From assembly GCA_020628265.1 (NCBI GenBank), contig JAHDFG010000154.1, positions 1 to 5,259 of the forward strand: DNA of 5,259 nucleotides, read 5' to 3'. The translations under genes were made by a program, and so were the position numbers. This stretch comes from Pseudooctadecabacter sp. (GTDB taxonomy: Bacteria > Pseudomonadota > Alphaproteobacteria > Rhodobacterales > Rhodobacteraceae). Positions within the stretch are counted from its first letter, which is position 1. Each line of letters begins with the position of its first letter. Positions 1-5,259 of the stretch are shown here, in pieces. Under the pieces are notes generated by a model that saw only the letters and a list, made by a program, of their open reading frames with translations, did not search any database and was not told the origin of the DNA.

Positions 1-86
1 CCCGCGACCTCGTGCAGGACTTTGGGCAGGTCGGATTGCATCCGTGTGCCTTTTCCTGCCGCCAAAATGATCAAAGCAACTGCCAT
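1..86 (-). CDS. glmU: GlmU N-terminus (bifunctional UDP-GlcNAc pyrophosphorylase / GlcN-1-P acetyltransferase), partial
   Basis: Read on the minus strand, an ATG at 86-84 opens a frame of 28 codons that runs off the left edge. It begins MAVALIILAAGKGTRM and continues with SDLPKVLHEVA. The LAAGKGTRM stretch (residues 8-16) is the nucleotide-binding signature of sugar-nucleotide pyrophosphorylases, and the SDLPKVLH block after it is typical of GlmU: K22 matches the conserved substrate-contacting lysine of this family. GlmU is a cytoplasmic trimer that acetylates glucosamine-1-phosphate and couples it to UTP, giving UDP-GlcNAc for peptidoglycan and lipid A. Only the first 6% or so of the usual roughly 450 residues is visible. 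A GGGG run about five bases upstream of the ATG may serve as a weak ribosome site. The gene is divergent from the phosphatase at 208. A weak minus-strand promoter-like pair (TTGTGT at 141-136, TATGAA at 119-114) lies in the gap, too poor to annotate on its own. Confidence 0.93.
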   Translation of the reverse strand, partial: MAVALIILAAGKGTRMQSDLPKVLHEVA

Positions 87-207
87 ATCTGCCCCGCCGT
101 TGTTGTTTTTGTCTTCATACGGTCCAATTGCGGTAACACAAGTCTCGTGACGTTCACATCCCGTGTCAGCGGATTACACCCGCGCAGGCCAAACCAGAAG
201 GACCCCC

Positions 208-870
208 ATGAAAACTGTTATCTTCGACCTCGACGGCACGCTTGCCGATACCTCCGGCGATCTGATTGCTGCGGCGAACCATTGCTTTCAGGGGCTGGGC
301 CTTGGCGATTTGCTTGATCCGGCACAAGACGCGGGAACAGCCCTCAGGGGCGGGCGGGCGATGCTCAAGCTCGGGTTCAGTAGGGTAGAGGGCTATGGCG
401 AGGAGGAAATTGGCCGTCAGTATCCGATCTTGCTTGCGGCCTATGGTGAGAACATCGACACGCATACCACCCTTTATGAGGGTGCCATGGACGCGGTGGA
501 GGCTCTGAAATCCCGCGGCTACGGGGTTGGCATCTGTACCAACAAGCCGGAAGGGCTGGCCGAGACATTGATGACCCGCCTTGGTGTGCGGTCGGCTTTC
601 GGGGCGTTGGTGGGGGCTGACACTTTGCCTGTGCGTAAGCCGGATCCGACACCACTGCGTGAAACCGCGCTGCGGCTTGGCGGTGATCCTGCGCGGACCT
701 GTTTGGTGGGGGATAGCGACACGGACCGGAACACGGCGCGTGCGGCTGGCGTGCCTTCGATTCTGGTGACATTCGGACCCTCGGGAGAGGACATGGCCGC
801 GCTGGAGCCAGAGGCCCTGTTGCAAAGCTATCCGGATCTGCCTGACCTTGTGGACCGTCTTTTGACGTAA
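208..870 (+). CDS. gph: HAD-superfamily hydrolase, phosphoglycolate phosphatase-like (subfamily IA)
   Basis: This is a soluble 220-residue phosphatase with all four HAD motifs. Motif I is DLDGT (nucleophile D7, acid/base D9), motif II is T111 in ICTNKP, motif III is K144 in RKPDP, and motif IV is GDSDTD with D169 and D173 for magnesium. Residues about 16-85 form the helical cap of subfamily IA. Length and motif spacing fit Gph, which removes phosphate from 2-phosphoglycolate, a product of DNA repair and of Rubisco oxygenation. HAD substrates are hard to predict from sequence, so another small phosphoester remains possible. The start is set at the ATG at 208: AGAAGGA (196-202) sits five bases upstream, and motif I falls at residues 7-11 as usual. 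The in-frame ATG at 163 would add 15 residues lacking family character. The gene is divergent from glmU and followed 63 bp later by an aminotransferase on the same strand, so the two may be co-transcribed. Confidence 0.9.
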   Translation: MKTVIFDLDGTLADTSGDLIAAANHCFQGLGLGDLLDPAQDAGTALRGGRAMLKLGFSRVEGYGEEEIGRQYPILLAAYGENIDTHTTLYEGAMDAVEALKSRGYGVGICTNKPEGLAETLMTRLGVRSAFGALVGADTLPVRKPDPTPLRETALRLGGDPARTCLVGDSDTDRNTARAAGVPSILVTFGPSGEDMAALEPEALLQSYPDLPDLVDRLLT

Positions 871-933
871 TGCCGCAGCGGATAGGCGCAATGGGCATTG
901 ACGGGGCGGCCCGCTGACCGCCAAAAACACGTT

Positions 934-2172
934 ATGACAGAGATCTTCAAAGGCAGTTTCACCCAGCAAGAGCCGATTCCGCAGGCCGGGATCGACGCAG
1001 CCATGGCTGTGCTACAGCACGGACGGCTTCATCGGTACAACACCAGTGGTGACGAAATCGCCGAGACGGCGCTGCTGGAGGAGGAGTTTGCCGCGCTGAC
1101 CGGTGCCAAATACTGTCTTGCGGTGGCCTCTGGCGGATATGCGATGACGACGGCGTTGCGGGCGTGTGGCGTCGGGCATGGTGACAAGGTGCTGACGAAT
1201 GCCTTTACCCTTGCGCCCGTTCCCGGAGCGATTGCTGCCGTGGGGGCGCAGCCGGTTTTCGTGGGTGTCACGGAGGACCTCGTTATCGATCTGGATGATC
1301 TGGCCGCCAAACTGGATCAGGCTTCGGTCCTGCTGCTGAGCCATATGCGCGGGCATATCTGCGACATGGAGGCGCTGATGGCGCTCTGTGATGCGGCGGG
1401 TGTCACCGTGATCGAGGATTGCGCCCATACCATGGGGGCCGATTGGGGCGGGGTGCCGTCGGGCCGTTGGGGCAAATTCGGGTGTTACTCTACCCAGACT
1501 TACAAGCACATCAATTCCGGCGAAGGGGGCTTTCTGATCGGCGACGATCCTGAGGCCATGGCCCGCGCCATCATGCTGTCGGGCAGCTACATGCTGTTTG
1601 AGCGCCACCGCGCGGCCCCGCCGCCCGAGGTGTTCAAAACCATCAAATACGAGACCCCGAACATCTCAGGCCGCATGGATAACCTGCGCGCCGCCATTCT
1701 GCGCCCGCAACTGGCGGATTTGAGGACCCAATGCGATAGGTGGAACGCGCTCTACCGCGCGGTTGAGGCAGGGCTTGCCGATACACCTGGTTTGCGCCTG
1801 ATCCCGCGCCCGGCAAAGGAGGGGTTCGTCGCCTCGTCCTTCCAGTTCCTGCTTCTGGATTGGCCTGCGGACGCGGTGGGCGAGGTGATCGCTCGGTGTT
1901 TGTCCCGCGGGGTGGAGTTAAAGTGGTTTGGTGGGGCCGAACCTGCAGGGTTCACATCGCGCTATGACAGCTGGCGCTATGCGCCTGAGCAATCCTTACC
2001 TGCCAGCGACCGAATCCTTGCGGGCATCGTGGATATGCGGCTTCCGCTGACGTTTTCAATGGATGATTGCGCTTTGATTGCCCGCATTATTCGTGATGAG
2101 GTTGGAGCAGTCTGGCAGTCTGGGGCGTGTGCCGATGCGCCCCATGCACCGGTCGACATGCCGGCGCAGTAG
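934..2172 (+). CDS. DegT/DnrJ/EryC1/StrS-family PLP-dependent aminotransferase, substrate unknown
   Basis: This 412-residue protein has the fold-type I aminotransferase layout of the DegT/DnrJ/EryC1 family (usual length about 370-420). Visible landmarks are SGGYAMTTAL (66-75) in the cofactor phosphate region, VIEDCAHTMGA (159-169) with D162 expected to pair with the pyridine nitrogen and H165 near the ring, and STQTYKHINSGEGG (186-199) with K191 as the PLP-binding lysine. All catalytic residues appear intact. Family members usually aminate keto-sugars from glutamate or glutamine for surface polysaccharides or antibiotics. Here no sugar-nucleotide pathway genes flank it except glmU, so the substrate cannot be assigned. 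The start is taken at the ATG at 934, because the next sequence (MTEIFKGSF) reads as a normal family N-terminus. A TTG at 898 would add 12 unconvincing residues. No good ribosome site precedes 934, so the start is less certain than the gene. The last dozen residues look like an unstructured tail. Confidence 0.88.
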   Translation: MTEIFKGSFTQQEPIPQAGIDAAMAVLQHGRLHRYNTSGDEIAETALLEEEFAALTGAKYCLAVASGGYAMTTALRACGVGHGDKVLTNAFTLAPVPGAIAAVGAQPVFVGVTEDLVIDLDDLAAKLDQASVLLLSHMRGHICDMEALMALCDAAGVTVIEDCAHTMGADWGGVPSGRWGKFGCYSTQTYKHINSGEGGFLIGDDPEAMARAIMLSGSYMLFERHRAAPPPEVFKTIKYETPNISGRMDNLRAAILRPQLADLRTQCDRWNALYRAVEAGLADTPGLRLIPRPAKEGFVASSFQFLLLDWPADAVGEVIARCLSRGVELKWFGGAEPAGFTSRYDSWRYAPEQSLPASDRILAGIVDMRLPLTFSMDDCALIARIIRDEVGAVWQSGACADAPHAPVDMPAQ

Positions 2173-2228
2173 CTGCAACCCGTTGAAAGAAAATAACGAA
2201 TAGCGGAATCCGATAGGTTTTCGCCTTT

Positions 2229-2262
2229 TGCCACACAGGCAGTTTACCACCTGTGGTTGGCA
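2229..2262 (+). other. Imperfect hairpin in the gap after the aminotransferase gene
   Basis: The left arm TGCCACACAGG (2229-2239) pairs with CCTGTG (2250-2255) and TGGCA (2258-2262). This gives 11 base pairs with a two-base bulge (GT) and a ten-base loop. A T-rich run (five T, 2273-2277) follows, but ten bases past the stem rather than directly after it. It may therefore be a weak terminator for the phosphatase-aminotransferase pair, or a protein or RNA structure site upstream of the small gene at 2331. The rest of the 2173-2330 gap shows nothing else definite. Confidence 0.3.
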
Positions 2263-2330
2263 TATCCCTATCTTTTTGGCCAAGTTCCGCTAGGGTCAAC
2301 TTAGAATTGTGTGTGTTTGAGGGGGCAAAA

Positions 2331-2582
2331 ATGGGCGCCCGAATGAAAGCTTATGACAATATCAGGCTGCTTCGGCGCAAGGTGAATATTGCACAGGACG
2401 AGGTGGCTCGGCTGACGGTAGGGCCGCAGCGGGACGCTGCTGTTGTGAGGGTTGCGGCCCTGACAGATGATCTGGTGCGCGCGCTCCAGGATTTTGCCGA
2501 TATGGGATACGAAGAAGACGTCGCACGGCTCATTGCCGGAGAGGGTCCGACTGACCAGCGCAACGTCTTCGGGCTTCACTAA
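2331..2582 (+). CDS. Small conserved-looking hypothetical protein, 83 aa
   Basis: I do not recognise this protein. It has 83 residues, no cysteine, no signal peptide and no membrane segment. It is rich in charged residues and alanine/leucine/valine, so it is probably mostly helical (about residues 5-27 and 36-70), with a short glycine/proline-containing tail ending in VFGLH. The start at the ATG at 2331 is well supported: GAGGGGG (2319-2325) lies five bases upstream. A second in-frame ATG at 2343 would remove only four residues, while an upstream in-frame ATG at 2253 lies inside the hairpin region and adds hydrophobic residues without coding character. A TAGAAT at 2302-2307 could be a -10 element, but no well-spaced -35 accompanies it. 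The gene stands alone between the aminotransferase (158 bp upstream) and ivd (83 bp downstream). The separate promoter of ivd suggests it is not part of the leucine operon. Confidence 0.7.
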   Translation: MGARMKAYDNIRLLRRKVNIAQDEVARLTVGPQRDAAVVRVAALTDDLVRALQDFADMGYEEDVARLIAGEGPTDQRNVFGLH

Positions 2583-2601
2583 AAACCCCGCTTCAAGGGC
2601 G

Positions 2602-2632
2602 TTGACGCTTTGCGCGGACTGCGGCATATTAT
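2602..2632 (+). promoter_or_regulatory. Candidate sigma-70-type promoter of the ivd operon
   Basis: TTGACG (2602-2607) matches the -35 consensus at five of six positions. TATTAT (2627-2632) matches the -10 at five of six but with a long 19-base spacer. CATATT (2625-2630) gives a 17-base spacer and four of six matches. Either way the start point would fall at about 2637-2640, inside the inverted repeat at 2629-2650, leaving a short leader before the ATG at 2666. Confidence 0.5.
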
Positions 2633-2650
2633 TGAACAAGTGTTCAATAA
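2629..2650. promoter_or_regulatory. Perfect palindromic operator upstream of ivd (putative repressor site for leucine/isovalerate catabolism)
   Basis: The arm TTATTGAACA (2629-2638) is followed by AG and then by its exact reverse complement (2641-2650): 20 paired positions with no mismatch. It overlaps the candidate -10 and the predicted transcription start of ivd and ends 15 bases before the ATG, so a bound protein would block initiation. Genes for branched-chain amino acid breakdown in proteobacteria are known to be controlled by MerR-type (LiuR) and TetR-type (LiuQ) repressors. A symmetric site outside the -35/-10 spacer fits a TetR-like repressor better than a classical MerR activator site, but the regulator is not in this window and its identity is inference. 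As RNA it could also form a hairpin, but no T-run follows, so a terminator is unlikely. Confidence 0.7.
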
Positions 2651-2665
2651 AGGATTCTGCCGCAT

Positions 2666-3829
2666 ATGTTTACCGCATCCCTGTCGTTTGACCTTGGCGA
2701 GGACGTGTCCGCGATGCGCGACATGGTGCATGATTGGGCCCAATCCACCGTGAAGCCGCGTGCAGCAGACATTGACCGCGACAATCTGTTTCCGGCGGAC
2801 TTGTGGACCCAGATGGGGGAGTTGGGTCTGCTGGGCATCACGGTCGACGACACCTACGGCGGCGCGGGCATGTCCTATCTGGCCCACACAGTCGCGATCG
2901 AGGAAATTGCCCGCGCCAGCGCCTCCGTGGCACTGTCTTATGGCGCGCATTCCAACCTGTGTGTGAACCAGATCAAACTGAACGGCACCGAGGAACAGAA
3001 GCAGAAGTTTCTGCCCAAACTGATTTCGGGTGAACATGTGGGCGCCTTGGCGATGTCCGAAGCGGGGGCCGGATCAGATGTGGTATCGATGTCGCTGTCA
3101 GCTGAGAAGCGCAATGATCACTACAGGCTCAATGGCACGAAGTACTGGATCACAAACGGTCCCGATGCATCCACATTGGTCGTTTATGCCAAGACCGATC
3201 CTGCCGCAGGATCCAAGGGGATCACGGCTTTTCTGATTGAGCGGGAGATGGTCGGGTTTTCGACGTCCCCGCATTTCGACAAGCTGGGGATGCGAGGGTC
3301 CAACACGGCCGAACTCATTTTCGATGATGTGCAGGTGCCCATGGACAACGTTCTGGGCGAAGAGGGGCGCGGGGTTGCCGTCCTGATGTCGGGGCTGGAC
3401 TACGAAAGGGTTGTCTTGGCGGGGATCGGTCTGGGCATCATGGCCGCCTGTCTGGATGAGGTCATGCCCTACATTTCGACCCGCAAACAGTTCGGGCAAC
3501 CCATTGGGGATTTCCAACTGATGCAGGGCAAAATTGCCGACATGTATACGGCAATGAATTCCGCCCGTGCCTATGTGTACGAGGTCGCGCGGGCCTGTGA
3601 TCGCGGCACGGTCACGCGGCAGGACGCGGCGGCCTGCTGTCTTTATGCGTCCGAACAGGCGATGGTGCAGGCCCATCAGGCGGTTCAAGCGCTGGGCGGG
3701 GCCGGTTTCCTGAACGATGCCCCCGTGGCGCGGCTGTTCCGAGATGCCAAGCTGATGGAGATTGGGGCAGGGACGTCTGAAATCCGCCGGATGTTGATCG
3801 GGCGTGAGATGATGGCGGCGATGTCATGA
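2666..3829 (+). CDS. ivd: Isovaleryl-CoA dehydrogenase
   Basis: This 387-residue FAD enzyme of the acyl-CoA dehydrogenase family (also called liuA) oxidises isovaleryl-CoA to 3-methylcrotonyl-CoA, the third step of leucine breakdown, passing electrons to electron-transferring flavoprotein. The N-terminal helical domain (about 1-125) is followed by the first family signature, ALAMSEAGAGSD (127-138), and WITNG (161-165) of the FAD-binding beta domain. The C-terminal helical domain holds RKQFGQPIGDFQ (273-284), QALGGAGFLND (341-351) and GAGTSEIRR (367-375). The catalytic base is best placed at E247 in LDYERVVLAG, the position used by isovaleryl-CoA dehydrogenases rather than the C-terminal glutamate of short- and medium-chain enzymes; this supports the specific name. 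The length is normal for a bacterial enzyme. The start at 2666 has AAAGGA (2649-2654) eleven bases upstream, slightly long spacing that overlaps the operator edge. A zinc-ribbon protein gene follows after 13 bp and mccB after that. Confidence 0.93.
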   Translation: MFTASLSFDLGEDVSAMRDMVHDWAQSTVKPRAADIDRDNLFPADLWTQMGELGLLGITVDDTYGGAGMSYLAHTVAIEEIARASASVALSYGAHSNLCVNQIKLNGTEEQKQKFLPKLISGEHVGALAMSEAGAGSDVVSMSLSAEKRNDHYRLNGTKYWITNGPDASTLVVYAKTDPAAGSKGITAFLIEREMVGFSTSPHFDKLGMRGSNTAELIFDDVQVPMDNVLGEEGRGVAVLMSGLDYERVVLAGIGLGIMAACLDEVMPYISTRKQFGQPIGDFQLMQGKIADMYTAMNSARAYVYEVARACDRGTVTRQDAAACCLYASEQAMVQAHQAVQALGGAGFLNDAPVARLFRDAKLMEIGAGTSEIRRMLIGREMMAAMS

Positions 3830-3842
3830 GGCTGGGTTGGAT

Positions 3843-4232
3843 ATGCCGATGACCTTCTACCGTCGCCTGATGAATTTGCGCTGTCCTGAATGCGATGCGG
3901 TGCAGCCGACGTTTCCTTTGCGGGCGACCTTTCGGGCCGGGCTGCAACGGTTCGCCCTAAACGATTACGCGGTCTGCCCGACGTGCCGCGCGCACTTGCG
4001 CTTGGTGTCCCGCTTTGAGGGGGGTGAAACGTTTCTGATCCAACTGGCGTTGGCCGGCTTTGGATTGGCTGTCTTCCTGTTTGGCTTCGTGCCTCTGGTG
4101 GGCGTGATCCTGTCAACGTTTGGGATATGGGGGGTGGCGGTTCTTGCCCTGTTGTTCATCTCGTTCCCCTATCTCGTCGCTGCCTTTATGGGCCGCATCG
4201 GACCGCATATTCGTCGGGTGGTGAAGGTATGA
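3843..4232 (+). CDS. Zinc-ribbon protein with two transmembrane helices, function unknown
   Basis: The predicted protein of 129 residues has a cytoplasmic-looking N-terminal part with two CxxC pairs, C14/C17 (CPEC) and C45/C48 (CPTC), spaced as in a zinc ribbon. Two hydrophobic segments (about 63-90 and 92-116) follow, with a basic C-terminal tail (RRVVKV). The arrangement recalls small DUF983-type membrane proteins, but I cannot confirm membership and assign no function. The start is uncertain among a TTG at 3837 and ATGs at 3843 and 3849. The first ATG is chosen; GAGG at 3828-3831, overlapping the ivd stop, may be its ribosome site. The gene begins 13 bp after ivd, and its stop overlaps the mccB start in an ATGA, so it is almost certainly translated with both. 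This suggests a role tied to leucine/isovalerate catabolism, or merely a conserved passenger; that part is inference. Confidence 0.8.
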   Translation: MPMTFYRRLMNLRCPECDAVQPTFPLRATFRAGLQRFALNDYAVCPTCRAHLRLVSRFEGGETFLIQLALAGFGLAVFLFGFVPLVGVILSTFGIWGVAVLALLFISFPYLVAAFMGRIGPHIRRVVKV

Positions 4233-5259
4233 CGACCAATCGCACTGCCCATGAAGCCGCTTTGGCCGAGGTTCAGGCCGTTGCCGCCCATGCCGCAGCT
4301 GGCGGGGGCGAGAACGCCCGCGCCCGCCACGTCGCGCGGGGCAAAATGCTTCCGCGTGATCGTGTGGCCGGTGTTCTGGATGCGGGCTCTCCGTTCTTGG
4401 AGGTTGGGGCCACAGCAGGCCACGGAATGTACGACGATGCGGCCCCCTGCGGCGGTGTCATCGCGGGCATCGGACTGGTGCATGGCCGACAGGTGATGGT
4501 CGTGGCCAATGATGCGACCGTGAAGGGCGGCACCTATTTCCCGATCACCGTGAAAAAACACCTCCGTGCACAGGAGATCGCAGCCAAATGCGGGTTGCCT
4601 TGCGTCTATCTTGTGGACAGCGGGGGCGCAAACCTGCCCAATCAGGACGAGGTTTTCCCCGACCGCGACCATTTCGGGCGCATCTTTTACAATCAGGCGC
4701 AGATGTCTGCGGCGGGCATCCCGCAGATTGCGGCTGTCATGGGATCTTGTACCGCAGGCGGGGCATATGTGCCCGCCATGGCGGATGTGTCGATCATCGT
4801 GAAGGATCAGGGCACGATCTTTCTGGCCGGTCCCCCGCTTGTGAAGGCCGCGACTGGCGAAGTCGTGAGTGCCGAAGACTTGGGCGGCGGGGATGTGCAC
4901 ACGCGCCTTTCGGGGGTCGCGGACTATCTGGCAGAGGATGACGCCCACGCCTTGGCGCTGGTGCGGCAGGCGGTGAAATCTTGTGGTGCCGGACCTGCGG
5001 TTCAGCCAGGTGGCATCCCGACAGCCCGTTTGGACGATCTGTTTGATGTCATACCCGCTGACCTGAAGACCCCCTATGACATCCGATTGTTGATCACGCG
5101 GCTTGTCGACGGTGGCGCGTTTGACGAATTCAAGGCCCGCTTTGGGGAAACGCTGGTGACGGGGTTTGCGCAGATCAACGGGATGGACTGCGGGATTATC
5201 GCAAACAATGGCGTGCTGTTCTCAGAGGCCGCGCAGAAGGGCGCACATTTCGTCGAGCT
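4229..5259 (+). CDS. mccB: 3-methylcrotonyl-CoA carboxylase, carboxyltransferase (beta) subunit, 3' end outside window
   Basis: An open frame of 343 codons runs without interruption off the right edge; the family usually has about 530 residues, so roughly two thirds is visible. The subunit (also called liuB) transfers carboxyl from biotin on the alpha subunit to 3-methylcrotonyl-CoA, giving 3-methylglutaconyl-CoA in leucine breakdown. Landmarks are ARARHVARGKMLPRDRV (30-46), GGVIAGIG (75-82), VANDATVKGGTYFP (92-105), LVDSGGANLPNQ (128-139), the oxyanion-hole block MGSCTAGGAYVPAM (171-184) and GTIFLAGPPLVKAATGE (195-211). The ANLPNQDEVFPD segment distinguishes methylcrotonyl- from propionyl-CoA carboxylases. 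The visible part covers the acyl-CoA-binding N-terminal domain and the beginning of the C-terminal domain. The start at 4229 overlaps the previous stop in ATGA. Its only purine-rich site, AAGG (4224-4227), is one base from the ATG, so translation probably depends on coupling. The N-terminus before the GGGE block (about 24 residues) is somewhat shorter than in many homologues. Confidence 0.93.
   Translation, partial: MTTNRTAHEAALAEVQAVAAHAAAGGGENARARHVARGKMLPRDRVAGVLDAGSPFLEVGATAGHGMYDDAAPCGGVIAGIGLVHGRQVMVVANDATVKGGTYFPITVKKHLRAQEIAAKCGLPCVYLVDSGGANLPNQDEVFPDRDHFGRIFYNQAQMSAAGIPQIAAVMGSCTAGGAYVPAMADVSIIVKDQGTIFLAGPPLVKAATGEVVSAEDLGGGDVHTRLSGVADYLAEDDAHALALVRQAVKSCGAGPAVQPGGIPTARLDDLFDVIPADLKTPYDIRLLITRLVDGGAFDEFKARFGETLVTGFAQINGMDCGIIANNGVLFSEAAQKGAHFVE

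Noticed and set aside
12..317. Plus-strand open frame of 101 codons across the glmU/phosphatase gap
   Set aside because: It crosses the glmU start antisense and the phosphatase start out of frame, and its translation resembles no protein.
891..917. Eight-codon mini-ORF (ATG at 891, TGA at 915-917) as a leader peptide
   Set aside because: There is no run of regulatory codons, no attenuator structure after it and only a poor ribosome site; it is expected by chance.
905..922. GGCGG / CCGCC hairpin before the aminotransferase as a terminator
   Set aside because: Only five base pairs, followed on the plus strand by a run of A, not T, so it does not fit an intrinsic terminator.
166..969. Long minus-strand open frame (267 codons) opposite the phosphatase
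   Set aside because: It is a shadow of the high-GC plus-strand gene: its translation shows no family character, while the plus frame carries all four HAD motifs.
2583..2600. CCCCGCTTCAAGGG as a terminator after the small gene
   Set aside because: Only about three bases pair and no T-run follows.
3098..3688. Minus-strand open frame (196 codons) opposite ivd
   Set aside because: It lies entirely inside a well-supported acyl-CoA dehydrogenase gene and shows no recognisable domain.
4169..4948. Long minus-strand open frame (259 codons) opposite mccB
   Set aside because: The plus-strand frame carries clear carboxyltransferase motifs throughout; the minus frame is histidine- and arginine-rich, typical of antisense readings of GC-rich genes.

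Overview
The window looks like chromosomal DNA of an alphaproteobacterium, most likely a Rhodobacterales (roseobacter-type) marine or soil heterotroph. This rests on the high-GC codon use, the protein sequences and a compact gene layout; it is inferred by reading, not by database search. It holds seven genes: five complete, and two cut by the window edges. No RNA gene, mobile element, CRISPR array or attachment site was seen.

Layout. The left edge (1-86, minus strand) carries the first 28 codons of glmU, the bifunctional enzyme making UDP-N-acetylglucosamine for the cell envelope. A 121-bp divergent gap separates it from a plus-strand pair: a HAD-family phosphatase of the phosphoglycolate phosphatase type (208-870), then a DegT/DnrJ/EryC1-type PLP aminotransferase (934-2172) of unknown substrate. 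A 158-bp gap with an imperfect hairpin follows, then a small, probably helical protein of unknown function (2331-2582).

The right half is the start of a leucine/isovalerate degradation operon (liu/mcc): isovaleryl-CoA dehydrogenase (2666-3829), a zinc-ribbon plus two-helix membrane protein of unknown function (3843-4232), and the carboxyltransferase (beta) subunit of 3-methylcrotonyl-CoA carboxylase (4229 to beyond the right edge). The 13-bp gap and the 4-bp ATGA overlap indicate one transcription unit. Ivd converts isovaleryl-CoA to 3-methylcrotonyl-CoA and Mcc carboxylates that to 3-methylglutaconyl-CoA. The biotin-carrying alpha subunit, hydratase and HMG-CoA lyase are expected to the right, but cannot be seen here.

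The clearest regulatory signal is a perfect 10-bp inverted repeat with a 2-bp spacer (2629-2650), directly downstream of or overlapping a plausible promoter -10 in front of ivd. This is a typical repressor-operator position. No wholly new system is evident. The items most worth a second look are that operator, the membrane zinc-ribbon protein inside the leucine operon, and the aminotransferase of unassigned substrate.
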